Origin: Cladorhizidae sp. MBARI D1340-BT2
Taxonomy: Eukaryota; Porifera; Demospongiae; Poecilosclerida; Cladorhizidae
Length of the DNA: 64,000 bases
Assembly: GCA_028752905.1 (NCBI GenBank)
Contig: JAQNBH010000017.1
Span: 33,307,908-33,371,907, forward strand
Direction of reading: 5' to 3'
Positions 11,156-22,315 of the stretch are shown in pieces. The position numbers and the translations under genes are program-made. The notes beneath the pieces were generated by a model. It was not told the origin of the DNA and ran no database searches. It was given only the letters and a program-made list of their open reading frames with translations. The number at the start of each line of letters is the position of its first letter. The first letter of the stretch is position 1.

Positions 11156-11430
11156 CCAGTTATTGGACAACCACACAGGGCAGATGATGGCCAACAATGG
11201 ATGCTCGACCAACGTATGGAAGTATAATGTCCACCTTGTCGTCACCAACTTCAGATGACAAGTCAAGCTTGAACCTTCTCAGCATTCCTCTCCAGTTATT
11301 GGACAGCCACACAGGGCAGATGATGGCCAGCAGTGGATGCTCGGTCAATGTATGGAAGTATATAATGTCCACCTTGTCGTCACCAACTACAGATGACAAG
11401 TCAAGCTTGAACCTTCTCAGCATTACGTCC
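11156..11430. repeat. 136-base direct duplication
   Basis: Copy one starts at 11156 (ccagttattggacaaccaca) and copy two at 11292 (ccagttattggacagccaca). They stay similar through gacaagtcaagcttgaacct. On the minus strand both give MLRRFKLDLSS and VGDDKVDII, so the duplication lies in the presumed coding part of the Ulp1-bearing element. Confidence 0.9.
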
Positions 11431-11573
11431 GTAATGTTCGTCAGCATTTTGCTGTGCTTGGATGTGCGTTAGAGTTTCCTAGCGCATTACCTGTGGGAAT
11501 AAACATTAAGTATTGTACGTTTGAAGTCACTCATATGTCCCTTCAAAATCATTACTCTCATTATCAGGCAGTT

Positions 11574-13063
11574 GCTCATCCATGGGAGGATTGTGTGGAC
11601 ACTTCTCATCCATGGGAGGGTTCTGTGGATGCTCCTCATCCATGGGAGGGTTCTGTGGATGCTCCTCATCCATGGGAAGGTTATGTGGACACTCCTCATC
11701 CATGGGAGGATTGTGTGGACACTTCTCATCCATGGGAGGGTTCTGTGGATGCTCCTCATCCATGGGAGGGTTCTGTGGATGCTCCTCATCCATGGGAAGG
11801 TTATGTGGACACTCCTCATCCATGGGAGGGTTGTGTGGACACTCCTCATCCATGGGAGCATTGTGTGGACACTCCTCATCCATGGGAGGGTTATGTGGAC
11901 ACTCCTCATCCATGGGAGGGTTATGTGGGTGCTCTCATCCATGGGAGGGTTCTGTGGATGCTCCTCATCCATGGGAGCATTGTGTGGACACTCCTCATCC
12001 ATGGGAGGGTTATGTGGACACTCCTCATCCATGGGAGGGTTGTGTGGACACTTCTCATCCATGGGAGGGTTGTGTGGACACTCCTCATCCATGGGAGCAT
12101 TGTGTGGACACTCCTCATCCATGGGAGGGTTATGTGGACACTCCTCATCCATGGGAGGGTTATGTGGACACTCCCCATCCATGGGAGGATTGTGTGGACA
12201 CTTCTCATCCATGGGAGGGTTGTGTGGACACTCCTCATCCATGGGAGGGTTATGTGGACACTCCTCATCCATGGGAGGGTTGTGTGGACACTCCCCATCC
12301 ATGGGAGGATTGTGTGGACACTTCTCATCCATGGGAGGGTTATGTGGACACTCCTCATCCATGGGAGGGTTATGTGGGTGCTCCTCATCCATGGGAGGGT
12401 TATGTGGACACTCCTCATCCATGGGAGGGTTGTGTGGACACTCCCCATCCATGAGAGGATTGTGTGGACACTTCTCATCCATGGGAGGGTTGTGTGGACA
12501 CTCCCCATCCATGGGAGGGTTGTGTGGACACTCCCCATCCATGGGAGGATTGTGTGGACACTTCTCATCCATGGGAGGGTTATGTGGGTGCTCCTCATCC
12601 ATGGGAGGGTTGTGTGGACACTCCTCATCCATGGGAGGGTTGTGTGGACACTCCTCATCCATGGGAGGGTTATGTGGACACTCCTCATCCATGGGAGGGT
12701 TGTGTGGACACTCCTCATCCATGGGAAGGTTGTGTGGACACTCCTCATCCATGGGAGGGTTGTGTGGACACTCCTCATCCATGGGAGGGTTGTGTGGACA
12801 CTCCTCATCCATGGGAAGGTTGTGTGGACACTCCTCATCCATGGGAAGGTTGTGTGGACACTCCTCATCCATGGGAGGGTTGTGTGGACACTCCTCATCC
12901 ATGGGAGGGTTGTGTGGACACTCCCCATCCATGGGAGGATTGTGTGGACACTCCTCATCCATGGGAGGGTTGTGTGGACACTCCTCATCCATGGGAGGGT
13001 TGTGTGGACACTCCTCATCCATGGGAGGGTTGTGTGGACACTCCTCATCTAAGGGAGGATTGT
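11574..13063. repeat. 30-base minisatellite, about 49 units
   Basis: Units are catgggagggttgtgtggac plus actcctcatc. Common variants are agg/agc at the third triplet and gacact/gatgct at the end. The unit length is a multiple of three and contains no stop, so long open frames exist on both strands. On the minus strand one frame gives repeated EECPHNPPMD. The minus-strand frame continues upstream for about 55 ordinary residues (13230-13065), and the Ulp1-like remnant lies downstream on the same strand. The array may therefore have grown inside a transposon reading frame. Confidence 0.95.
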
Positions 13064-13560
13064 ACAGTTGGCTATCTTCATTTTCAAGAAGCTTGGGTAC
13101 CTTTTCCTCTGTGGCACATTTTCTATAGATATTTGACCTGCTCATAAATCCTGAACTTTCTACATGAACTCTGAAGCCACAACTTGCTTTAATTATGCTG
13201 TGGTTTTTGCTTAGTGCAGGTGGTATGCACATTTACGAATATGCATCACTGATCTTGGTAGGCACTGGTAGCAAGCAGACACCACATACGAATGTCTGCA
13301 CCACTCATCTTGGTGGGCGCTGGTAGCAGTGATTGGTCCTCTTCTTTAATTGAAACAAGTGTTGCCACATCCTGGCTGCAGCTCTGTGCATGGAGGAGAG
13401 ACAGGCCCCATGGAACACCTACAAGCATTACTTGGTTTTTCATGGCTGGTCCTCTAGCCCCAAGGCTGGGGAATCCATAATGTAGAACTTTCATGACTCC
13501 ACCCAGAAATATAAGTGGGCATCAATTTCATCGCCATCCTTCTCCCTTCAAAACAGCAAT
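13064..13560. other. Sequence upstream of the 30-base array
   Basis: The minus strand stays open here in short stretches. A near-duplicate phrase occurs twice (gcatcactgatcttggtagg near 13245 and gcaccactcatcttggtggg near 13300). Possibly the 5' part of the element carrying the array; nothing identifiable. Confidence 0.35.
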
Positions 13561-13574
13561 GGTCTTTTGAGCCT

Positions 13575-13930
13575 TAATCCCCAGATCACTTGACTCCCCA
13601 GATCACTTAACTCCCCAGATCACTTAACTCCCCAGATCACTTGACTCACCAGATCACATGATTTCCTGAATCGCTGGACTCCCCAGATCACTTGACTCCC
13701 TAGATCATTTTACTTCCCTGATCGCTTGACTCCCCAGATCGCTTGACTCCCCAGATCACTTAACTCTCCAGATCGCTGGCTCTCCAAATCACTTGACTCC
13801 CCAGATCCCTTGACTCCCCAGATCACTTGACTCCCCAGATCACTTGGCTGACCAGATCACTAGACTCCCCAGATTACTTGACTCCCCAGATTACTTGACT
13901 TCCCAGATCACTTGACTCCCCAGATCACTT
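13575..13930. repeat. 17-18-base minisatellite
   Basis: About twenty imperfect copies of ccagatcacttgactcc with substitutions at the gac/acg and ccc positions. Confidence 0.92.
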
Positions 13931-14249
13931 CTGCCCATATCATGTACGTACATAACCTCCACAGACTTGCTAGTAATGTACCTTCAAACTTTTCACAGTC
14001 TGTTTAAGAACTAGAGTTGTCACTCACTAGTAGCACGTGCATACAAGGTCATTAAACATGGGCCAATCCCAGGAGTGCACAGCAATCAAAGCTTGGATCC
14101 ACCATTTGCGCAGGACAATCATAGGATTGCGTATGTACGTATTATATAGTATTTGTTCAATGTAAAAATAAGTGATATTTTCACAGTTCAGCCTTATGTA
14201 TCTAGGTAGTCGGAAAGTATTTAGCCCTCCCATCCACCAGGTAAAAAAA

Positions 14250-14352
14250 ACACATGCACACATACACATGCACATACACACACATACACGCACCATGCAC
14301 ACACATGCACACACACATGTGCATACACACACACGCACCATGCACACACATG

Positions 14353-14383
<31 letters not shown>

Positions 14384-14420
14384 CATGCACACGCATGCAC
14401 ACACATGCACATACACATAA
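14250..14420. repeat. (CA)n-rich microsatellite
   Basis: Imperfect CA repeat broken by atgcac and catgca words. Open frames here are low complexity and unlikely to be genes. Confidence 0.95.
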
Positions 14421-15662
14421 GAGTTACTATATACTTTAGTGGTGTTCAGGTTGTAGTTTCAACCTTCAAGTTCATGTCCTGTCTATACAGGTCCTCCTGG
14501 TTGTGAGTCTGTGCTTCACCCATTATGGAGAGCCCAACACACTGGTAGACATAATGCACATACGTGATGCTCACCAGGCTGAGCTCTGCAATAGTTCAAT
14601 CATGCTAACCCTTAAATTTCCCCCTATCCCAGTGATGTAACTGGTAAACCCTCCCATGCTAGATCTACCCCTGATCAATTAGGATAAGGGTTGGGTTTTC
14701 TCATTGATTATTAGACATCTACTCTTCATCAGACTCATGAATATGTGTATAGTAATTCATTGCCTCCTGTTGCAAGTGCTACACATAGAGGTTATGTGGC
14801 GTGAAAAGTTGTACAATAATGTGCTACCTTGTTTATTACTACATTTGTACAGGAGAGACAATTCAGTAGTTTTACAATGAACTGCGATAGTGTGTTAAGA
14901 ATGCTTAACTTGTGCTACACTAAACAGTTCTTATGTTATATACTACACTGCAAAGCAAACGGATGTGTAAACTCTAGCACAATAAGAATATGTTATCTTG
15001 TGTTGCATTAGAACAATAATGTGTTACACTATGTTAAAAACACTACGTTAAAATAAACTTCACTGCGAAGCAAACAATGTTAGTGGCAGACCTATGAGAG
15101 CAATGTGTTTGTATTATATATTGCCAATCTACTACAGTGCCTTTCTCTTAGAATATTGTGACAGGATCTGAGAAAATCGGTCAACTGAACAGAATAAATC
15201 AAATTTGAGTTATCGGTATTTGGTTAAAGAAGACCAAATTGCCTGCACAAATGGAATTTTCAGTTGTCAGTATCTGGTCAAATAAGACCAAATTGCCTAC
15301 AGAATGGAACTTTGGTCAAAGAAGACCAAATTGCCTGCAGAATGGAACTTGAATTGCATGCACATACTGTAGCTTGTAAATCTGTAAGTCCATGAACCCC
15401 TTAAAAGCAGAGCCTAAAAAATATATAATAATATCTATTTTTTGGAACAATCCGCTTTCCATGCAATGAACTCGCACTCTTTCCATGTCCTATCACATAT
15501 GCTGAAGCCTGCTATATAGTAACCTCTATGTGTGTATCTATTAGAACAGCAACAAATATCTTGCAACGTTTGCTGCTACAATGACTGGAGTGCTGAATGT
15601 ACCTAGATAGACTTGACCATCTTTATAACCTTATTTTTACACTGTGATCAATGTACATATAG
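14421..15662. other. Intron sequence with short dispersed repeats
   Basis: Three related copies of gaccaaattgcct plus gcagaatggaa lie at 15190-15355. Phrases like acaataatgtg-tac recur at 14815 and 15012. No coding exon recognised before 15663. Confidence 0.5.
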
Positions 15663-15824
15663 TTCCATCTCGAGCAGTCTGACATTGCTCGCTGCACTCT
15701 CTGGCTGTGTGTTTGGGACTGGGACAGATTTGGCAAGGACAGGTTTCTTGGTGAGATTAGAGTCCCAATATCTGACATTGATATGGAAGATGACAATGGC
15801 TGCTGGTATAAGCTGCAAGAAGAG
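15663..15824 (+). CDS. C2 domain, second half (C2 number 1)
   Basis: The exon is 162 bases (54 codons), phase 0, between acceptor acatatag and donor gtaaga. The product starts FHLEQSDIARCTLWL and has VWDWDRFGKDRFLGEIRVPI, then CWYKLQEE. It completes the fold begun at 9298-9555: C2 strands 5-8 with the loop-3 Asp residues (VWDWD) kept. The 6.1-kb intron between the halves holds five tandem arrays and a protease remnant. A minus-strand exon at 62991-63155 is a close paralogue (FHLE, RFGKDRFLGEI, CWYKLQEE). The exon is overlapped by unrelated open frames. Confidence 0.88.
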
Positions 15825-16074
15825 GTAAGAGCCATGAATATCTCTAGCAGCTGTGCATTCTTTTGACTGCAAAATACTATAACAGAATAAATTTATGCTG
15901 GCGAGGAATGTATCTTTAGATGAACTGATAAATTGTGGTTATTTGTGCGACTGGATCTTGGCATGAATAATATTTGCTTGAGAAAACATTCGAACACCCA
16001 GTAAATGAACAGAGAATCATAACATTTTTTTTGTATTATGATTTCATGTCTTTGATGCACATGTATGTATGTAG

Positions 16075-16225
16075 TTCTATATAGAGTGGCATCAAGAGTA
16101 AGGTTCTGTATAGAGTGGCATCAAGAGTAAGGTTCTGTACAGAGTGGCATCAAGAGTAAGGTTCTGTATAGAGTGGCATCAAGAGTAAGGTTCTGTACAG
16201 AGTGGCATCAAGAGTAAGGTTCTTG
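16075..16225. repeat. 29-base tandem repeat, five copies
   Basis: Units of agagtggcatcaagagtaag plus gttctgtat/c, nearly identical, which suggests a recent origin. Confidence 0.95.
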
Positions 16226-16960
16226 AAGTGAGCCACAATTGCCTAGCATTAGAGTGATCTTTCTTTACAGATCTTCCTGCTGGATTGAGAGGGTTAAATG
16301 ACTTTTTAGCTATTGTGGGGATGGATACAGGTGGGGTCTCAAGACCTTAACCCTTCGGACTGGAAGGCTCACTTATTTCAACCTTCCATTGGTATTGCTG
16401 CTTATCATTATGTACATGTATGTAAGTCTGTATGAACCCACTAGTCGATACACTGTACCACCTGATATACTTAGACACTAGCAGCTGACCATTTGGTCAC
16501 AGCATGTGTTAGAGCCCCCCTTAATAATCTATATATATCTGCCCCTTCAAAATATTGTATATATATGCTCCTTATTGTGACATCAAAGAATGAAAGGAGT
16601 TTTAGTTGTTGTTGTTATTTTTAATAAAAGAAGCTAAGTATTTTATGTGTACCGTTTATGTGTACCGTGTATGTTCTGATTTTCTCTGTTTCGGATACTT
16701 CAACTCAATCCGAGGCATACTTGTAGCTACTGTACTGCAAATTATATTTGACCATTGTGGTGCGTGCAATGAAACTGCACTAGCTGTCTGATGTGTCGGC
16801 TTTGCCCACTTCTTCAAGTGTGCGGGTTAGAATACATATCGAGTGAGTTTACACAGCAAAACTTAAAATGGGGACACATTGAAAAGCATGTTATCAATGT
16901 TGCATTGTTATTATATGTTCGTAGCATATCTTTCTGTAGAATTAAAGACTAGCATAATTA
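16226..16960. other. Intron sequence, no gene seen
   Basis: AT-rich. No exon or RNA gene recognised. Confidence 0.45.
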
Positions 16961-16970
16961 TTATTCTTTC

Positions 16971-16971
<1 letters not shown>

Positions 16972-17001
<30 letters not shown>
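16972..17001. repeat. (TG)n microsatellite next to a splice acceptor
   Basis: About fourteen TG pairs end roughly 16 bases before the acceptor at 17017. TG tracts at this position can affect exon inclusion. Confidence 0.9.
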
Positions 17002-17004
<3 letters not shown>

Positions 17005-17017
17005 CCATGTTTGGCAG

Positions 17018-17293
17018 GAACCAGTTGAGGATGCTCTACCTATCACACAATTAGTACAACAGTCAGAGAAGAGCAGCCAATCACTGGAGATTCCACTATC
17101 TCTGTCCAGGTCTCCGACGCCAACAAAACCGATAGAACCAACAATCCAATTGTCGCAAGAATCAGAGAGGATAAGAACGAGCCCTCATTCACTTGAGGGG
17201 TCCAAGTCTTCATCCAGTTCTCCCACACCAACTGCACAATCAGAGTGTGTGACAACTGAGAGGCTGGATTCTGTTTCCCCTCCTGTATCCAAG
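17018..17293 (+). CDS. Ser/Thr-rich linker exon 1 (plus-strand gene)
   Basis: The exon is 276 bases (92 codons), phase 0, acceptor ttggcag, donor gtgggc. It begins EPVEDALPITQLVQQSEK, has RSPTPTKP and SSSSSPTP, and ends VSPPVSK. It matches the next plus-strand linker and the ten minus-strand linker exons in start (E/D-x-x-V-E-D-A-L-P), in the SP-TP core and in the end (P-I/V-S-K). It carries no folded domain that I recognise and is probably a flexible, possibly phosphorylated spacer between C2 domains. Confidence 0.75.
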
Positions 17294-18190
17294 GTGGGCA
17301 TGGCTTTGAAGTAATTTTTTTACCACACCACAAGCAATGCCAGCCATATATAGAGGGGGGAAATGAATTGGTCCCTAAAAAGGGTGTTGCCAGGATTGAG
17401 ACATGGGTGGTTCTTGCAATGTCATACTTTATAGGCTGACATAAATGTGACTGTTAAAGGTGTGCCTTATCACGGACCACAATTTCTTTCTTATTTGGTC
17501 GAAGATCAACGAGACATAATTTTTCCATGACAGTTTTACATCACCTGACTTCTCCTGCAAGTGGTTGGAATATGTACCTGAACTTGGTGCTTTATACAGT
17601 TTTTAACCGTAGGGACTGTGTCACAGTTCCACTATCACAAGTCTATGACATATATTTGGTTATTATATGATACCCTTGTTCCTCGTGCCTGCCCTGACGC
17701 ATCTCGCGGCTGCTCCAACCAATGTGATTGGTGGAGCTTCTTTGTGTGTCAGATTCAGCTGCCAGCTCTGGTAGGCAGCCTTTACATGATGCACTTTTTT
17801 GTTGTTGTGGTTGTTGCTGTTTAGTGGGTCACCACTGGGGAGTACTACTGCAGAGCCAATGGTTGCATGGTTCACTATGGTGACCCAGTATGGAATAGTG
17901 TGATATCATCATGTGAGACTAGTAAGCACTGAAATACAAGTATCACTGGAGAAAATCTAGATATCAAAGGAGCACTAGTTTAGTACAGAATTACTAGCTT
18001 GCCTAATAATAGCTACTTTTTCCATAGTTTCCTGACGAGCTTCATTTGCAGGACACTTCTAGCCCTTTGCAAGTCGTCCAGCAACTGATACTTCGCAGGT
18101 CACTTCCCCTCCTTGGCCTGTGAAGTTCCGAAGCATTTTCCAACATGTGCAAAGATTGTACATCTGTCTCGTGAAGGATCCAACAGTGTT
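17294..18190. other. Intron sequence, no gene seen
   Basis: No exon or RNA gene recognised. A CA/TG-free unique region with a phrase resembling a dispersed repeat near 17840-17930. Confidence 0.4.
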
Positions 18191-18191
18191 C

Positions 18192-18278
18192 TTTACAATG
18201 ACCTTCTCAATAATCAACTTGAATTTTACTCTCTCGACGTTTCGACTAGATATTCTAGCCTTCATCAGGAATAATGAG
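18192..18278 (-). ncRNA. Hammerhead-ribozyme-like motif
   Basis: Minus strand: CTGATGA (18268-18262), a hairpin in which GGCTAG pairs with CTAGTC including one G-U pair (stem II), GAAA (18243-18240), C, then GTC (18238-18236). Together this is the conserved hammerhead core with NUH cleavage triplet GUC. Stem III is only the palindrome ACGT, a form that would cut best as a dimer. Stem I is weak (C-G, U-A, U-G, then a mismatch). One extra A sits between CTGATGA and stem II. The downstream part (caagttgattattgagaagg) matches both ends of the 43-kb element. No activity can be claimed from sequence. Confidence 0.5.
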
Positions 18279-18289
18279 ATGCCAAGAAT

Positions 18290-19265
18290 CACGTGAGCCT
18301 GTCATATACCGGTAGCTAGCTATTCACCACGTGCTACAAACGCCTCACTCTACACGCGTCCAGCACATAACTGGACGTGGAAAAAATAGTAACAATAGCT
18401 ACATAATAGTAAACTCTTGCAATAACTGTTCTCATCTTTGGCTAAGTGGAGCTTTTTACCATGTAGGATGTCCCCCTGAAGAATGTCCAAATACTTTTGT
18501 TTATCAACGAACTTCAAGGAGTAAAGTTAGTTGCAAGTATCCTTGAGTGGCCATTGATAGCTCTTTCTTCAGGAAACTTTATACTTGTAATCTTGCTTAG
18601 AAGCTCGGTCTTACTTAGTCTGGCTCGCAAGATTAGCTCCTTCTTTGACTGGCTCGCAGAACTATCTCCGTGTGTTAATGCACTCAGTCAAGTGGCAGGA
18701 TGCGTCAATTTTGTGATGTGAGCATGAAAATTCCGGTTGCGATGTTATTTCTATTTCTGAAAAAAAAGGTTCTCCAAAAGGAAAAGATGGAGGAAGAATG
18801 GTTGATGGAGGCAATGAGGAACTTTCCTAGTATAATTATACAGCTGTATCCCACAAGTCCTTTTGACGGTTCATTAAATAATAGGTGGAGTTCTTAATTG
18901 AGGGTGAAAGTTCAATTTCAATAGTTCGATGCGACGCGACCGGCTAGATATTGTGAACTGCTCGAAGTGAGGCGAAGACTGTGGCGGCATATTATGAACC
19001 AGTCTTTGTTTAGTAATCTTATTTGCATGGCAAGTGCCTATTCACTGTCAAGCACTGTTTTTTCCCGGGTTTTTTCCAGGTAATGGTTAAAAGTGGGTGG
19101 TGCTAACGACCAGAGTTTATGGTATTTTTTGACGGGTCTAAATAGGGGGAGGGGGGGTTATCCTTGCATTATGCATGACATAATCTTTCTATTTACTACG
19201 TAACAGCAGGTGGCAGAACAGTGGGTAGCAGGCTTAGCAAATTATGTAGAAAGGAGGCATGAAAG
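18290..19265. other. Intron sequence, no gene seen
   Basis: No exon or RNA gene recognised. Short open frames occur but lack family resemblance and splice-phase agreement. Confidence 0.4.
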
Positions 19266-19267
19266 TT

Positions 19268-19612
19268 CATGAAAAGATGGTCTCTATGACATCTTGGTCT
19301 CTGTGATATCTTGGTCTCTGTGATATCTTGGTCTCTGTAATATCTGGGTCCACCTATGTGACATCTTGGTCTCTGTGACATCTTGGTCTCAGTGATATCT
19401 TGGTCTCTGTAATATCTTGGTCCACCTATGTGACATCGTGGTCTCTGTGATATCTTGGTCTCTGTGATATCTTGGTCTCTGTGATATCTTGGTCTCTGTG
19501 ATATCTTGGTCTCTGTGATATTGGACTCTGTGATATCTTGGTCTCTGTAATAACTTGGTCCACCTATGTGATATCTTGGTCTCTGTGATATCTTGGTCTA
19601 CCTGTGATACAC
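19268..19612. repeat. 17-base minisatellite
   Basis: About eighteen units of tgtgatatcttggtctc, with a longer variant containing tccacctatgtgacatc that recurs at three positions. Confidence 0.93.
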
Positions 19613-19804
19613 GGTCTATGTGTACTTATAACTGGCTGTGCAGTCAGTTAAGGAAAGATTGGTATGCTTACATGAAGAACTTACTCAGCAAAAAAATTTT
19701 TTTAAATATGACTGCTAATAAGTACATACAGTATATGCACAATCAACTGAATGACTAAGATGTGTAGATGTAATATATATTTATTACTTGTTTATGTTCA
19801 GCAG

Positions 19805-20071
19805 GATGCTGCAGTGGACGATGTTTTTCCCATCGCACAATTGACACAAGAGTCGGAGAAGCGAGAGTCAAGCAGCTCATTGCAGGAGACCCCATCTGTA
19901 TCTAGGTCTCCCACACCAACAATGCCAAGCAACCAACCATCTCAAGAATCAGAGAAGAGTATCCAATCACGTGAGCGGTCCAAATCTCTCTCCAGTTCCC
20001 CTGCACGAATGGTACTATCATCAGTGTCCGTGACATTTGATAGGATGGATGTTTCCTCTCCAATTCCCAAG
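19805..20071 (+). CDS. Ser/Thr-rich linker exon 2 (plus-strand gene)
   Basis: The exon is 267 bases (89 codons), phase 0, acceptor gttcagcag, donor gttggt. It starts DAAVDDVFPIAQLTQESEKR, contains SRSPTPTMP and KSLSSSP, and ends DVSSPIPK. It is a paralogue of 17018-17293, and the pair probably arose by exon duplication. Low-complexity spacer; no known fold. Confidence 0.72.
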
Positions 20072-21000
20072 GTTGGTATGGCTTTGATTCCTCCACAATA
20101 TATAGGTGTCCAGGGGAGGAAGTAGATCCTATTCCTCAACAGTGTTGTTGTATTGAAGGTGTAGTTAGTATGGACATCAGTGATTATTGCTACATGACCT
20201 TCATAGGCTGATATAATACGTACTTGTTAAGATAAGCCCTCTGTGTCATCGAAATGCTATTTCCTGTTAATCCAGTCATGATATAACAAATGAAAACAAT
20301 GCATTGCACGTGAACATATTAGTCACTACTAGGCCCCTAGCAATTGAGGCATCTCTTGAAATTATGACGCTCGGTCATCGATTCGTATTGCCCTAATCGT
20401 TCCACCATGTAAAACACTATAATGATACTGAAGCAATCTCAAGCTTCCACTTCGATTCCACTGTCACTGGACAGTAGCAGCCACAGATACAGCCGGAGTA
20501 CACGTCATGGTGGTTGTGGATGAGAAGTTATTGCTGTAGCCATGTAACATCGCTAATATACATCTGCACCAGCTAGCAAGCTATTACAACTAAGCAAGTT
20601 ACACCACCAACTACTACTAGCTAGCTGCAGTGCTAAAAGCTAGTGAGAGAACTTATCAAACTACTAGCTACCCAAATCCTATAGTCAGATCTGGTTGCAA
20701 AGCCGCTAGCTGCCGTATCAGCTAGAATACTACCAGCTAGATATGTGGCACTATCAACTTGACTCACCACCTGTTTCCAGGCATTGTCCTTCGCCTTGTA
20801 CGTTTAAGCAGATACCTGCCACAAGCAGGAGGAGGTCTTTACGGCCATGAGCTGTTGACGTCCACAAGTGCCATAATGTTTACCAACTAAATAGATGATG
20901 CTGTAGTTCATCTATCACACACTAAATCTGGCATTTCGATTGGTCTGACACTCGACGCTGGAATAGAACTAGATCCTATTCCATCATATTGTATCGTACC
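20072..21000. other. Intron sequence, no gene seen
   Basis: Contains many ctagctag-like words (20570-20740) but no exon or RNA gene that I can support. Confidence 0.4.
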
Positions 21001-21007
21001 ATCTAAT

Positions 21008-21312
21008 TCTTCATAATAATGGTGATTATGATGATATAATCCTTCATAATAAGATGATACAATACATCTTATCCTTCATAATATTACGATGATACAATAC
21101 ATCTTATCCTTCATAATATGATGATACAATACATCTTATCCTTTATAATAATTATGATGATACAATACATCTTATCCTTTATAATATGATGATACAATAC
21201 ATCTTATCCTTCATATGATGATATAATACATCTTATCCTTTATAATATGCTGATACAATACATCTTATCCTTCATAATATGGCGATACAAGGCATCTTAT
21301 CCTTCACAATAT
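21008..21312. repeat. About 32-base AT-rich tandem repeat
   Basis: Nine or so units of gatgatacaatacatcttat followed by ccttcataatat, with indels in the AT part. Confidence 0.92.
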
Positions 21313-21997
21313 GGATAATTCATATGACAATGATGGCTGAGTGTCGTATTGTGAACCAGCTGGGGGAATGATACCATAAATTAGTAGGCGCAAAAAAAAA
21401 ACTTGTGGGTACTACTTTATAGCTCCAGAGATTCTGCAAACTGCATGGCATGGACTTGATATATAGCCCAAAAGATAGCTCTCTCTCTGTGCTCTCTTTT
21501 GATACTAAAACATTTTGCATAGGTACAACTATAGCCAAGTTACTGCAGATAAAGCGTGAGTACCTCAAAACTTGAGTGCCTGATTTTGCAACACATTTTA
21601 CTCCAGATTACCAAGTGCTAGAGAGCTGAAATTAGCACCAGTGGCTAGATGAAGCCCTACTCACAACTTTCTTCATTAGGTGCTAAAACTTGAGTACGTG
21701 GTCAAGCGGGCAGTTGGAAAATAAATTTTAAGGATATAAGTTTCTCCTGTGTATTGCATGTGTGCCTTACAGTTTAATCAGCTTTAACTAAGCTGTTTTC
21801 TGAGGTCAACATGTTGAAGTATGTTGTGTAAGTAGTTTTCTCGACTAATTCTCGAGTATTTGTTTTTCATCATATTGCTTATGTGAATCAAGGTGGAACT
21901 AAATATCCACCTACAAATGTTCCATCGTGTTCGTTTTTAATAGTGCAACATGTTATATCTGAGCTCAGGTCTATTGGTATATTGTTTTTAATCACAG

Positions 21998-22306
21998 GAT
22001 TTATCCCGAAATAATACCCAACGAAGCAGCGTGTCCAGCTTTGGGAGCATGATGAGCGTTTACAGTCAGGCCGGTGGTAAAGGTGACTATGACATCACTG
22101 GAGAAGTGCTCTTTGGAGTGTGCTACAGGAACAACCATCTCCAGATCCATGTGAACCGAGTACGCGGGCTCGCAGCGGCAAACCGTGACGGGTTATCAAA
22201 TCCGTATGTTAAGACTTATCTCTTACCCGACAAGAGCAAACACTCCAAGAAAAAGACGGATATTAAGAGGAAGACTCTGAACCCTGTATATGACCAGACA
22301 ATCAAG
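21998..22306 (+). CDS. C2 domain, first half (C2 number 2)
   Basis: The exon is 309 bases (103 codons), phase 0, acceptor taatcacag, donor gtatag. A Ser/Gln-rich lead (RNNTQRSSVSSFGSMMS) is followed by YDITGEVLFGVCYRNNHLQI, then HVNRVRGLAAANRDGLSNPY, then KTYLLPDKSKHSKKKT and LNPVYDQTIK. The YLLPDKS-KKKT block is typical of the Slp/SYTL and synaptotagmin C2A domains. The loop-1 position is SNPYV, with Asn in place of Asp. The 27-base minisatellite starts within about ten bases of the donor, so the 5' splice site lies against a repeat. Confidence 0.9.
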
Positions 22307-22315
22307 GTATAGTAC

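Noticed and set aside
11454..13232. Open frames of 375-581 codons on both strands
   Set aside because: They are produced by a 30-base repeat without stops; three or more overlapping frames are open at once, so length is not evidence for a gene.
14027..14439. Cys/His-rich open frames near 14.2 kb
   Set aside because: These are translations of a CA-repeat microsatellite in several frames.
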